This document shows, piece after piece, positions 53,829-62,779 of a stretch of 64,000 nt of DNA (its first letter is position 1; each line of letters begins with the position of its first letter). The stretch comes from Novosphingobium jiangmenense (lineage in GTDB: Bacteria; Pseudomonadota; Alphaproteobacteria; Sphingomonadales; Sphingomonadaceae), in contig NZ_JADQDC010000007.1 in NCBI RefSeq assembly GCF_015694345.1, positions 1-64,000 on the forward strand. Reading direction: 5' to 3'. The position numbers and the translations under genes were made by a program. Below the pieces are notes generated by a model. It ran no database searches and was not told the DNA's origin. It saw only the letters and a program-made list of their open reading frames with translations.

Positions 53829-55499
53829 TCAGCTGCGCCCTTGTCGTATGGAGAAGTCTCCACGACGCCGCACCGGAATGAGCAGGCTGCAATGCACCCC
53901 CTCCGGATCGAAACGAAGGTCCACCGGGTTACGCAGTTCGTGAGCGACGATCTTCTCGATAAGCTCTGTACCGAAACCGCGCTTGCGCCGTTTGGTCGGG
54001 TCGACCGGCGGCCCGTTGCGCTCGATCCAGTCGATGCGCGCCACGTTCTCCCCGGCCATTGCCCAGTTGACGGAAACACGGCCGCTCTCGACGCTGAGCG
54101 CTCCGTACTTGGCCGCGTTGGTTGCCAGTTCGTGGATCGCCAACCCCAACGATAGCGCATCGTTCGGGGCGAGCTCCACATCGGGCCCGCCGATCTGCAG
54201 ATGGCGCTGCGAGTCCTGGGCATAAGGCGCCAGTTCCGCACGCACCACCGCCTCGACCGGCGTGGTGCCCCAGTCCGACTGGGTGAGCAGGTCATGCGTC
54301 GCCGAAAGCGCGCGAATGCGGTTCTCGAGGCTGTCGGCAAACTCGGCCAGGCTCGTTGCCCGGCGACGGGTGAGCGAGATGATCGACAGCACGTTGGCGA
54401 GCGTGTTCTTCACGCGGTGGTTGAGCTCACGCGTCAGGGAGTTGCGGATCGAGGACTGCTGCTCGAACCAGGCCAGTGCAATGCGGTCCTCGACCGCCTG
54501 CTGGGTGAGCAGCCGGGCCAGCACGAGCAGAAGCGTCGCCACCAGCAGGCCGAACAGCAGCGACATGACCGACATGGTGGACAGCATTGGCGTGGCCGGA
54601 GCCTCGATCTCGAGGATGAAGCGGTGACCGGCAATATCGATGACCCGGCGAACAAATTGGCCGGACCCCTGCTCCGGCGCAATCACGGCCATGACGCGGC
54701 GCCCGGCGCTGTCCTCATCGGACAGGCGCACTCCGGCCCCGCCAAGATGGTTCACGTCGATCGACGATTCGAGAAACCGCTGCGCGTTGAACGGGGAGTA
54801 GACAAAACCCCTGAGCGCACGGCCAGCTTGCTCGCTGCCGAGCGTGTAGACCGGCATGTAGACAAGAAAGCCCGGTGCGCCGGCAGGGCTGCCTTCCTGT
54901 TGCAGCACGACTGCGCCAGAAGCGGTCGGCTGGCCTGTGCGCTCTGCCGCCTTCATCGCCGCCCGCCTCATGGACTCCGAGAACATGTCGAACCCGATCG
55001 CGCGCCGATTGCGGTCCGTATCCGGTTCGAGGAACATCACCGGCACGACAAAGGGGCGCGCCTCTTCGGGCTGCGGATGCACCGCAAAGTCAGGCGTTCC
55101 GCCAGCCCGCATGATCGCCTCAACCGTGGGAATGTCGTCGCGGTAGACCTTCATGGCCCAGCCGATGCCGTCCGAACCGACATACCGGCCATCGAGATGC
55201 AACTGCCGTATGAAAGTGCGGAACAGCGGGGCTTCGACCATCTGCTGGGTTGCGAAGAGAGCGGCGCTTGATCTCAGGTAGGCGGCGTTGGCGTTCGAGC
55301 GCCTTTCCAGACCGGACGCTACAGCCTGGGCCGTCTGCGCGGTCATGGCAGTCTGGCGCCGATCTTCTGCCGTCTCGATGGCGAACACGCTGAGCAGCGT
55401 CACCGCCATCGTCAATCCGAAGATCCCGACAGGAACTGCCCGAGGAAAACGCTCGTACCACCGCGGCGTCATCTTCTTCTGGGCAAGCAACTTCTCCAT
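53829..55499 (-). CDS. CHASE-domain HisKA_2/HWE-type histidine kinase (PhyR partner)
   Basis: A 556-residue membrane kinase. Residues 22-43 and about 312-335 are membrane helices around a periplasmic CHASE-type sensor domain (GSDGIGWAMKVYRDDIPTVEAIMRAGG.. FLVYMPVYTLG). The dimerisation motif RELNHRVKNTLANVLSIISL with His361 and the ATPase segment AIHELATNAAKYGALSVESGRVSVNW are of the HisKA_2/HWE class, as used to phosphorylate PhyR. Convergent with phyR; its promoter side faces nepR-ecfG. Ligand unknown. Confidence 0.88.
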   Translation of the reverse strand: MEKLLAQKKMTPRWYERFPRAVPVGIFGLTMAVTLLSVFAIETAEDRRQTAMTAQTAQAVASGLERRSNANAAYLRSSAALFATQQMVEAPLFRTFIRQLHLDGRYVGSDGIGWAMKVYRDDIPTVEAIMRAGGTPDFAVHPQPEEARPFVVPVMFLEPDTDRNRRAIGFDMFSESMRRAAMKAAERTGQPTASGAVVLQQEGSPAGAPGFLVYMPVYTLGSEQAGRALRGFVYSPFNAQRFLESSIDVNHLGGAGVRLSDEDSAGRRVMAVIAPEQGSGQFVRRVIDIAGHRFILEIEAPATPMLSTMSVMSLLFGLLVATLLLVLARLLTQQAVEDRIALAWFEQQSSIRNSLTRELNHRVKNTLANVLSIISLTRRRATSLAEFADSLENRIRALSATHDLLTQSDWGTTPVEAVVRAELAPYAQDSQRHLQIGGPDVELAPNDALSLGLAIHELATNAAKYGALSVESGRVSVNWAMAGENVARIDWIERNGPPVDPTKRRKRGFGTELIEKIVAHELRNPVDLRFDPEGVHCSLLIPVRRRGDFSIRQGRS

Positions 55500-55603
55500 C
55501 GCGCGCCCGTATCCCCTTTGTGGCAGGCTTTGCCGGAAGGCCCGCTCCTTCCGGTACACTGATCTGCGCCGCAAATCGAATTGCACGATGCGGCGACTTA
55601 GCG

Positions 55604-55630
55604 GGAACCGACCGCGACGAATATCGTTCC
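55604..55630. promoter_or_regulatory. Near-palindromic double EcfG promoter between kinase and nepR
   Basis: On the plus strand GGAAC (55604-55608), 16 bp, CGTT (55625-55628) matches the EcfG consensus and faces nepR-ecfG. On the minus strand GGAAC (complement of 55626-55630), 16 bp, then GGTT gives a near-match facing the kinase gene. The two overlap almost completely, making one bidirectional stress promoter of 27 bp. Confidence 0.7.
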
Positions 55631-55781
55631 ATAACGAAACCGCGCGCCGGAGCGTTTCGGAGTGATTGCCCGCACCGGGCAAGGTGCACGAAGCAGACGG
55701 CGCTGTTAGTAATACGCATCTGCCGCGCCCTTGCGGTCGTTTTATGGATTATCCCTGGAGGGGGAGGCGTTGACAGAGCGA

Positions 55782-55955
55782 ATGTCGAAAGAAAAACCGA
55801 TGAATCCCGGTCAACAGCGGCGCAGGGGCGGAAAATCGCGCCCGCCGGAATGGGCGGACGGACTGAAGCGCCTATACGATTCCGTGCTCGACGAACCGTT
55901 GCCCGACAGTTTTGCGGACCTGCTGAACAAGCTGGACGATCCTTCCAATGGCTGA
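55782..55955 (+). CDS. nepR: Anti-sigma factor NepR
   Basis: A 57-residue protein; the core PEWADGLKRLYDSVLDEPLPDSFADLLNKLD is the NepR domain that sequesters EcfG until phosphorylated PhyR takes it away. A Lys/Arg/Gly-rich N-terminal tail precedes it. ATG at 55782 used; a TTG at 55770 with GGAGG upstream would add four residues. Overlaps ecfG by 8 bp. Confidence 0.93.
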   Translation: MSKEKPMNPGQQRRRGGKSRPPEWADGLKRLYDSVLDEPLPDSFADLLNKLDDPSNG

Positions 55956-56583
55956 GGTCCACCCTGCGCCAGCCGATGAGCCGATTGACAAATCTCCTCG
56001 TCCCGCAAGCGATCCCGCCACATTCAAGCGCGAGCTGACGGGCGTCATCCCGCATCTTCGCGCCTTCGCCCGAGGCCTGTGCGGAAGGCCGGATCTGGCT
56101 GACGATCTCGTGCAGGAAACCCTGCTCAAGGCGTGGGCCGCGCAGGAGCGGTTCGAACCCGGCACGTCCATGCGCGCATGGACTTTCGTCATCCTGCGCA
56201 ATGCCTACCTTACCGACATGCGGCGCAACCGTTTCCGCGCCGACTACGACGAGACGGTTGCCGAGCGCATTCTGGTTGCCCCGGCAGCGCAGGAAGGGCC
56301 GATGCACCTTTCCGATATGCATCGTGCACTTCTGACGCTCCCGCCGGAACGCCGTGAGGCGCTGCTCCTGGTCGGCGCTGGGGGCTTCAGCTATGAGGAA
56401 GCAGCGCAAATCTGCGGTTGCGCGGTCGGCACCATCAAGAGCCGCGTCGGACGCGCCCGCGCCGCCTTGTCGCAGATGATCGAGAACGGGCAGATTCCCC
56501 GCCGTAGCACGGACGATGCCGTCGCGCATTCCGCAATCATGAGCGAACTCGAAGACACGGTGCAGGCTGGCGGCCACAACTGA
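55948..56583 (+). CDS. ecfG: General stress response sigma factor EcfG
   Basis: A 211-residue ECF sigma factor. Region 2: IPHLRAFARGLCGRPDLADDLVQETLLKAWAAQERFEPGTSMRAWTFVILRNAYLTDMRRNRF; region 4: LLTLPPERREALLLVGAGGFSYEEAAQICGCAVGTIKSRVGRARAAL, typical of the EcfG (ECF15) group. Genetic context (nepR overlap, phyR, HWE kinase) confirms. Directs transcription from GGAAC-N16/17-CGTT promoters, including two in this locus. Confidence 0.95.
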   Translation: MAEVHPAPADEPIDKSPRPASDPATFKRELTGVIPHLRAFARGLCGRPDLADDLVQETLLKAWAAQERFEPGTSMRAWTFVILRNAYLTDMRRNRFRADYDETVAERILVAPAAQEGPMHLSDMHRALLTLPPERREALLLVGAGGFSYEEAAQICGCAVGTIKSRVGRARAALSQMIENGQIPRRSTDDAVAHSAIMSELEDTVQAGGHN

Positions 56584-56709
56584 GGCAGGTGCGGTTGGAT
56601 GCCGCACTTGCAACAGGGGGCGGCAAAATGCGGCGGGATCTACCGAAACCCTTGATTGGCGCCTGACATGGGTGGATGAGCGAACGAAACTCCTGTCAGG
56701 CAACTGTCC

Positions 56710-57882
56710 GTGAACCACCCTCTGCCCGATCTGCAGACACTGCCGCTTGATACGCCGGATCCGGCGGGGGAGCGCGCACGACTGCAGTCCGCAATCGTCC
56801 TTTTGCTTGGCCTCGGGCTGTTCCTGGCGCTGCCTTTCGTGCTTTCGATAGGCTCGGTAGTGTTCCTGCCGCCGGTCACGGCCATGATCTTCACGATCGT
56901 GCTGTCGCCTCTCGCCGATCGGCTGACCCGGCTTGGCCTGCCCAACATGCTGGCCTCGTTCATCGCCATCTGCGCACTCATCGCGGTGGTGCTGATGGCT
57001 TTGCTGCTGATCCTGCAGCCGGCATTCGTGATGGTCGATCAGGTGCCCACGCTGGCCCGGCAGGTGGCGCGGCGCTTTACCGAATTGCGCGGGAACCTCT
57101 CGTGGATTGCCGACGTCAATCGGCAGCTTGCACGGATCACCGGCCATTCTGCATCGAGGGAGGTCGTCGTCGCCAGCCCTTCGGTGATCGAGCAGGTGGC
57201 CTTCGCGACGCCGAGCGTGATCCTGGAAACACTGCTCACCCTGCTGATGACGTTCTTTATGATCGAATCGCGGATTCGCATGAAGCGACGCATCCTGCTC
57301 GACCGGCACTCCTTCAACGCATCGGTGCGCCTCGCCCGAGTCCTGCGCGACGTCCAGGAGCGTGTGGCCAGCTATATCCTGACCGTGGCACAGGTTAACT
57401 TCGGCGTGGGCGTGATCGTCGCGCTGGGGGCCTGGGGCTTCGGCATGAGCGCTCCGGTGATGTGGGGCGGACTAGCCTTCGTCCTCAACTTCCTGCCCTA
57501 CCTCGGCCCGCTGGTGATGATGGGGCTGCTGGCGCTGGTCGGGTTGGGCACCGCCTCCACCGTTGCGGTCGGACTTGTTCCGGTGCTCGCCTACCTTGGA
57601 CTGCACGCGCTTGAATCAAACGTGGTGACCCCGTCGATCCTTGGCGCGCGCTTCACGCTCAATCCCGTCGCGATCCTGCTGTCGATCAGCTACTTCTCGT
57701 GGATCTGGGGCGTACTGGGTGCGCTGCTTTCAGTACCGATCCTGCTGACAGTCGCTGCGCTGCTCGATCATATCGGCCGACCAAATATCGTCGGCTTTCT
57801 CTTCGGTGAATCGCTGTTCGAACCCGCCCGCCTCGCCGGAATCGACGAGGACGGGCAGGCAGAAACGGGTCAGGCCGGATAG
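56710..57882 (+). CDS. AI-2E family transporter (TqsA/PerM-like)
   Basis: A 390-residue polytopic protein of about eight helices from a GTG start at 56710. Conserved features: VVFLPPVTAMIFTIVLSPLADRLTRLGLP, long amphipathic region (VPTLARQVARRFTELRGNL), then ALGAWGFGMSAPVMWGGLAFVLNFLPYLGPL and SNVVTPSILGARFTLNPVAILLSISYFSWIWGVLGALLSVPIL. Family members export small molecules or act as Na+/H+ antiporters; substrate unknown. Overlaps the convergent sodB by 13 bp. Confidence 0.87.
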   Translation: MNHPLPDLQTLPLDTPDPAGERARLQSAIVLLLGLGLFLALPFVLSIGSVVFLPPVTAMIFTIVLSPLADRLTRLGLPNMLASFIAICALIAVVLMALLLILQPAFVMVDQVPTLARQVARRFTELRGNLSWIADVNRQLARITGHSASREVVVASPSVIEQVAFATPSVILETLLTLLMTFFMIESRIRMKRRILLDRHSFNASVRLARVLRDVQERVASYILTVAQVNFGVGVIVALGAWGFGMSAPVMWGGLAFVLNFLPYLGPLVMMGLLALVGLGTASTVAVGLVPVLAYLGLHALESNVVTPSILGARFTLNPVAILLSISYFSWIWGVLGALLSVPILLTVAALLDHIGRPNIVGFLFGESLFEPARLAGIDEDGQAETGQAG

Positions 57883-58484
57883 GTCCATGTACCATCGCGA
57901 CCGAGGTTCTCGGCAGCGAAAGCCCAGTTCAGGTGCTTCTCGATAACGGCCTTGAGGTATTCAGGGCGCAGGTTCTTGTGATCGAGGTAGTAGGCGTGTT
58001 CCCACAGGTCGATGACCAGCAGCGGCTTGGCATCGCCGGTCGCAAAGGTCGCCGCATCGTGCGTCTGCCCGACTGCCAGCTTGTCACCGCGCGCTACGAG
58101 CCAGACCCAGCCGGAGGCGAAGTGTGCCGCACCTTGTGCCGCCAGTTCCTCGCGCAGCCGGTCGAGCGAGCCGAAGCTGCCTTCGATCGCCGCGGCCAGA
58201 TCGCCGGTCGGCTCTGACGCGTCGGGCGTCAGGCTGTTCCAGTAGAACGCGTGGTTCCAGCTCTGGGCGGCATTGTTGAACAGTCCCTTGTCACCCTTCG
58301 CCTCGGCAGCCGCGATGATGTCCTCAAGGCTCTTGTCCGCAAGATCGGTGCCGTCGACGGCGGCATTGGTCTTGTCGACATAGGCCTTGTGATGCTTGCC
58401 ATGGTGCGTCTGCAGCGTGGTGGCCGAGATGCTCGGCTCGAGCGCGGTATCGGCATAAGGCAGCGGAGGAAGGGTGATCGCCAT
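57870..58484 (-). CDS. sodB: Superoxide dismutase, iron type
   Basis: A 204-residue Fe/Mn-SOD. Metal ligands: His27 (LQTHHGKHHKAYV), the His in AAQSWNHAFYW, and Asp and His in DLWEHAYYLDH. The Gln in NNAAQSWNH indicates the iron-specific form. Cytoplasmic; converts superoxide to peroxide and oxygen. Start at ATG 58484 (MAITLPPLPYADTALEP). Confidence 0.95.
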   Translation of the reverse strand: MAITLPPLPYADTALEPSISATTLQTHHGKHHKAYVDKTNAAVDGTDLADKSLEDIIAAAEAKGDKGLFNNAAQSWNHAFYWNSLTPDASEPTGDLAAAIEGSFGSLDRLREELAAQGAAHFASGWVWLVARGDKLAVGQTHDAATFATGDAKPLLVIDLWEHAYYLDHKNLRPEYLKAVIEKHLNWAFAAENLGRDGTWTYPA

Positions 58485-58598
58485 GATGTTTTGCGTCCTT
58501 GCTTGGAAATCTGCGTCGCAGACCAACGCGCAAGGTAGGGGTTGGTTGCGTCACCTTCCCGCCAAGGATCGTTGAAATTATCGAAACAACAGTTGCAC

Positions 58599-59885
58599 TT
58601 AACGCACAGGTTCACCGTGGGCGCGATCCACTGCCGCCGTCACGGCTACGTCCATGGTGACGTTTCCTAGCGTGCGCATCAGATCAGGCAGCACTTCGAC
58701 CGCTACCAGAATCGCAAGCGGTTCCACCGGCACGCCCATGGCAATGGAAATCGGCCCGATCGACGTGACGAAGCTGATCGCCCCCGGCAGGCTGACCGCG
58801 CCGAGCGTGGTCAGCGTCGCCACGACGAAGCCTGCCACCAGCATCGACGGGGTGATCGGCATGCCGAACCAGTGCGCCACATAGATCGCCACCGCGAAAT
58901 TCATCGCCGGTCCCGTCGCCCGGAACAGGGCCACCGCAAGCGGCATCACGAGATCGGACGTCTGGTCCCGCACGCCCAGCTTGCGACAAACCGTCAGCAT
59001 GGCCGGCAAGGTCGCCAGCGAGGACTGGGTGGATAGGGCCAATGCCTGTGCCGGGAGCACTGCTCGCGCGAACTCGCCCAGCCGCAGGCGCGCGCCGAAC
59101 ACGGCCACGAGATAGGCGGTCAGGAAGATGACCGTACCGGCCGATGTCACCACCAGAACGTAGTGGGCCAACGCGCCAATCGCCGAAGTACCGCTCTGCG
59201 CGGCAACGGACAGGCTCAGGCAGAACACGCCGAGTGGAGCCGCCAGCAGCACCCAGCCGATCACCACCAGCATGGCGTTGGCCACGGCCTCGAAGAATGT
59301 CGTCAGCGACCGGCGCTGTGTTTCGGCGAGGCGAGTGGCGGCAAGGCCGAACACGGCGGTGAACAGGATCACCGGCAGTATCTGGTCAGCCGCTGCCGAT
59401 TGCAGCACGTTGGTTGGCACCAGCGATTGCAGGAACGCGCCGAAACCCGGCACCGTCGCCTTGTCATGGATCTGCGCAACACTGGCCCTCAGGGCCTCGG
59501 CCGCTGCCGTGGGCATCGGGAAGATCGAAAGGATCGCCGGAACCAGCAACGCCGCCATCGCGCTCCCGCCTGCGAGGATTGTGAAGAAGAACAGCAGAGC
59601 GCGACGCGCAAGGGCTCCGGCACGGGCGGCAGCAACGGTCTGTGCAATGCCGGTGAACAACAGTGAGACCACCAGCGGCACGATCGTTGCGCGCAGGGCA
59701 TTGAGCCATAGCGCACCAACCGGCTGGGCTACGACCAGCACCGGATCGAGCATTGCCGGATTGATGAAGGCCAGCGCAAGGCCAAGACCCAGACCACCAA
59801 CCAGCGCTGCAAATATCCAGCCCGCGCGGATCGTCGGGATCGGCGGTTGCGAGATGGACGAATTTTCAGAAGGCGGTAAGGTCAT
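58599..59885 (-). CDS. Dicarboxylate/amino acid:cation symporter (DAACS family)
   Basis: A 428-residue membrane transporter of GltP/DctA type with about eight helices and two re-entrant loops: serine-rich LSTQSSLATLPAML (HP1 region) and the FRATGPAMNFAVAIYVAHWFG motif (NMDGT position altered to GPAMNF), followed by VSLPGAISFVTSIGPISIAMGVPVEP. Transports anionic amino acids or C4-dicarboxylates with Na+ or H+; exact substrate unknown. The altered NMDGT motif is noteworthy. Confidence 0.87.
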   Translation of the reverse strand: MTLPPSENSSISQPPIPTIRAGWIFAALVGGLGLGLALAFINPAMLDPVLVVAQPVGALWLNALRATIVPLVVSLLFTGIAQTVAAARAGALARRALLFFFTILAGGSAMAALLVPAILSIFPMPTAAAEALRASVAQIHDKATVPGFGAFLQSLVPTNVLQSAAADQILPVILFTAVFGLAATRLAETQRRSLTTFFEAVANAMLVVIGWVLLAAPLGVFCLSLSVAAQSGTSAIGALAHYVLVVTSAGTVIFLTAYLVAVFGARLRLGEFARAVLPAQALALSTQSSLATLPAMLTVCRKLGVRDQTSDLVMPLAVALFRATGPAMNFAVAIYVAHWFGMPITPSMLVAGFVVATLTTLGAVSLPGAISFVTSIGPISIAMGVPVEPLAILVAVEVLPDLMRTLGNVTMDVAVTAAVDRAHGEPVR

Positions 59886-59970
59886 CTTGAGAAGACTTTA
59901 GCTAGGTTGCACGGCAAGGCAACGCAGGGCGCCCGGATTGGGCACACGAATAAAAGGGAATGGCCGTTTC

Positions 59971-61308
59971 ATGGCACGCAAGTTCTTCGGCACCGACGGT
60001 ATCAGGGGCCGGACCAACGCCGGAGTGATGACCGCCGCCACCGCGATGAAGGTCGGGCAGGCTGCAGGCACCTATTTCCAGCGCGGCGACCACCGCCATC
60101 GCGTGGTCATAGGCAAGGACACGCGCCTTTCCGGCTACATGATGGAAAGCGCCATGACAGCGGGCTTCACATCGGTCGGCATGGATGTGGTGCTGCTCGG
60201 CCCGATGCCGACGCCCGCCGTCGCCATGCTCACGCGCTCGATGCGCGCGGACCTTGGTGTGATGATCTCGGCCAGCCACAATCCGTTTGAGGACAACGGC
60301 ATCAAGCTGTTCGGGCCTGACGGGTTCAAGCTATCGGATGACGCCGAACTCGCCATCGAGGCGATGCTGGCGCAGGACCTCCCATTGGCCGACGCCACGC
60401 AAGTCGGCCGCGCCCGCCGCATCGAGGACGCGCGCGGACGATATATCCACGCGGTCAAGGCCAGCCTGCCCGACAATGTCCGGCTCGATGGCCTGCGCAT
60501 CGTGATCGATTGCGCCAATGGTGCAGCCTACCACGTCACGCCCTCGGCCCTGTGGGAACTGGGCGCCGAAGTCATCGCCATCGGGGTCGAACCCAACGGC
60601 AAGAACATCAATGCTGGCGTCGGCTCGACTCACCTTGATGCGATCAAGGCGAAGGTGCGCGAAGTGCGCGCCGACATCGGCATTGCCCTCGATGGCGATG
60701 CCGACCGCCTGATCGTGGTCGACGAGAAGAGCCAGACTGTCGACGGCGATCAGATCATGGCGCTGATCGGCACCCAGCTGGCAGCGCGCGGCGAGTTGCG
60801 CGGCGGCGGCGTGGTTGCGACCGTCATGTCGAACCTCGGCCTCGAACGCTGCCTCAATGGCAAGGGCCTCACGCTCGAGCGGACTTCGGTCGGCGATCGC
60901 TACGTGCTCGAGCGCATGCGCGAGGGTGGCTTCAACGTCGGTGGCGAACAGTCCGGCCACATGATCCTGACCGACCATGCCACCACCGGCGACGGCACGG
61001 TCGCCGCGCTGCAGGTGCTTGCCGCCTTGGTGGAAAGCGGCAAGCCTGCCAGCGAACTGCTGCACCAGTTCGATCCGGTCCCGCAATTGCTCAAGAATGT
61101 TCGCTTTGCTGGGGGCAAGCCGCTTGATAACAAGATCGTCAAGCAGGCGATTGCCGATGCCGAAGCCCGCCTGCTGGGCAAGGGGCGCCTCGTCATCCGC
61201 CCCTCGGGCACAGAGCCGGTCATCCGCGTCATGGCCGAGGGTGACGATGCAGACGAAGTCGAAGCGGTTGTCGACCAGATCTGCGACGCCGTGCGGAAGG
61301 CCGCCTGA
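59971..61308 (+). CDS. glmM: Phosphoglucosamine mutase
   Basis: A 445-residue alpha-D-phosphohexomutase. N-terminus [16 protein letters not shown], phosphoserine Ser102 in [12 protein letters not shown], metal loop ALDGDADRL, and sugar-binding GGEQSGHMI are characteristic of GlmM, which makes glucosamine-1-phosphate for peptidoglycan and LPS. ATG at 59971. It overlaps the next small gene by one base (TGATG). Confidence 0.95.
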   Translation: MARKFFGTDGIRGRTNAGVMTAATAMKVGQAAGTYFQRGDHRHRVVIGKDTRLSGYMMESAMTAGFTSVGMDVVLLGPMPTPAVAMLTRSMRADLGVMISASHNPFEDNGIKLFGPDGFKLSDDAELAIEAMLAQDLPLADATQVGRARRIEDARGRYIHAVKASLPDNVRLDGLRIVIDCANGAAYHVTPSALWELGAEVIAIGVEPNGKNINAGVGSTHLDAIKAKVREVRADIGIALDGDADRLIVVDEKSQTVDGDQIMALIGTQLAARGELRGGGVVATVMSNLGLERCLNGKGLTLERTSVGDRYVLERMREGGFNVGGEQSGHMILTDHATTGDGTVAALQVLAALVESGKPASELLHQFDPVPQLLKNVRFAGGKPLDNKIVKQAIADAEARLLGKGRLVIRPSGTEPVIRVMAEGDDADEVEAVVDQICDAVRKAA

Positions 61309-61532
61309 TGCTGGAAATGCGCCCGGACTGCGAACGGTGCGGCACGGACCTTCCGGCCGAAGCGCCCGGCGCGTTCATCTGCTCGTTCGAGTGCACGTGG
61401 TGCGCCGAATGCGCCGAGGAACTCGACGATCGCTGCCCCAACTGCGGCGGCGAACTGATGGACCGCCCGACGCGTGCCAAGGCCCTCCACGCCAAGCATC
61501 CGCCCTCGACGGAGCGCAAGTTCAAGGGATGA
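61308..61532 (+). CDS. Small cysteine-rich DUF1272-type protein
   Basis: A 74-residue protein with eight Cys arranged CERC...CSFECTWCAEC...CPNCGG, a probable two-zinc ribbon/knuckle unit matching DUF1272. Sandwiched between glmM (TGATG overlap) and thiD (ATGA overlap), so it is translated with them. Function unknown; an RNA- or protein-binding zinc domain is likely. Confidence 0.85.
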   Translation: MLEMRPDCERCGTDLPAEAPGAFICSFECTWCAECAEELDDRCPNCGGELMDRPTRAKALHAKHPPSTERKFKG

Positions 61533-62275
61533 AGCCACCGCGCGTCCTTTCGATTGCAGGGTCGGACTCCGGTGGCGGCGCCGGGATTCAGGCCGATATC
61601 AAGACTATCACCATGCTTGGCGGCTATGCCATGACCGCCATCTGCGCCCTGACTGCGCAGGATACGACCGGCGTCCATGCTGTGCTTCCCGTCGATCCCG
61701 CCATCGTCGCGGCGCAGATCGATGCCTGCGTGAACGATCTGGGGGTCGACGCCGTGAAGATCGGCATGCTCGGCTCGCCGGACATCGCCGCGGTGGTGTC
61801 AGATCGGCTGGAACGCCTGTCCGTGCCCATCGTGTTCGACCCGGTGATGATCGCCACCAGCGGGGCAGCTCTCGCCGACGCGGCGACTATTGCGGCTTTT
61901 GAACGCCTGATGGCCCTCGCCACGCTTACAACGCCCAACGTTCCCGAACTTGAAGCGCTTGGCGGGGATGTTGCGATGAAGACGCGGGGAATTGCCTACA
62001 TTGCAAAAGGCGGGGATGCCGATGGCCCCGAGGTGATCGATCGCCTTGTCATTCCGGGCCGGCCGGAACGGGTCTGGACGGCCTCGCGGATCGACACCCG
62101 CCACACCCACGGCACCGGCTGCACGATGTCCAGCGCCATCGCCACGTTGCTCGCCAGCGGCGCATCGCTTGAAGAAGCAGTCGAGGACGCCCGCGAGTTT
62201 GTTCGCGCCGCCCTGCTTGCCGCGCCCGGCTTCGGCAAGGGCCATGGCCCGCTCGGCCATCAGGCGATGCGCTGA
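61529..62275 (+). CDS. thiD: Hydroxymethylpyrimidine/phosphomethylpyrimidine kinase
   Basis: A 248-residue ribokinase-like enzyme phosphorylating HMP and HMP-P in thiamine synthesis. Motifs: SIAGSDSGGGAGIQADIKTITMLGGYAMTAICALTAQ, VKIGMLGSP, VFDPVMIATSGAAL, TPNVPELEAL and the catalytic RHTHGTGCTMSSAIA. ATG at 61529 overlaps the upstream stop. 3' end overlaps the convergent acetyltransferase by 16 bp. Confidence 0.94.
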   Translation: MKPPRVLSIAGSDSGGGAGIQADIKTITMLGGYAMTAICALTAQDTTGVHAVLPVDPAIVAAQIDACVNDLGVDAVKIGMLGSPDIAAVVSDRLERLSVPIVFDPVMIATSGAALADAATIAAFERLMALATLTTPNVPELEALGGDVAMKTRGIAYIAKGGDADGPEVIDRLVIPGRPERVWTASRIDTRHTHGTGCTMSSAIATLLASGASLEEAVEDAREFVRAALLAAPGFGKGHGPLGHQAMR

Positions 62276-62775
62276 TCCCACTCCTCGCGGGTCAGCGCGA
62301 AATAGACGCTGTCGCACCATTCCTCGCCGACCAGCCAGGTCCGTGCGGCACGATGCGTTTCGGTAAAACCCAGTCGTTCCAGCAGCCGGATCGACGCCTT
62401 GTTGCGCGGATCGACGTCAGCCTGGATGCGCGGCAGGTGGTGGACGGTAAATCCGCGGGCGACCACTGCGCCTACTGCCTCGCGCGCGAAGCCCTGCCCC
62501 CATACCGTCGGATCGAACATGTAACCGAGGTCCGGAAAGCGGTAGAACCCCGCCTTCCCGATAACCCGGCTCTCATGCTCGACGATGAAGTCCTCACCCT
62601 CCAGTAGCGGGATCTCCGCCATGTTGCCGAGGAACTCTGCCGTAGCCGCCTCATCGCCATGTGGCGGAGTGGACCAGTAGGCCATCGCACGCGGCTGGCG
62701 CATGATTCCATGCATTGCCGCCAGATCATCCTGGGGGCGCACGGGGCGCAACAGCAACCGCGCGGTCCGGATCAT
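62260..62775 (-). CDS. GNAT family N-acetyltransferase (RimJ/RimL-like)
   Basis: A 171-residue GNAT protein: RTARLLLRPVRPQDDLAAMHGIM start, GWxxxGYMFDPTVWGQGFAREAVGAVVARGF (acetyl-CoA-binding region) and VDPRNKASIRLLERLGFTETHRAARTWLVGEEWCDSVYFALTREEW. Resembles ribosomal-protein or small-amine acetyltransferases; substrate unknown. 4 bp from the LOG gene on the same strand. Confidence 0.87.
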   Translation of the reverse strand: MIRTARLLLRPVRPQDDLAAMHGIMRQPRAMAYWSTPPHGDEAATAEFLGNMAEIPLLEGEDFIVEHESRVIGKAGFYRFPDLGYMFDPTVWGQGFAREAVGAVVARGFTVHHLPRIQADVDPRNKASIRLLERLGFTETHRAARTWLVGEEWCDSVYFALTREEWDQRIA

Positions 62776-62779
62776 CGGA

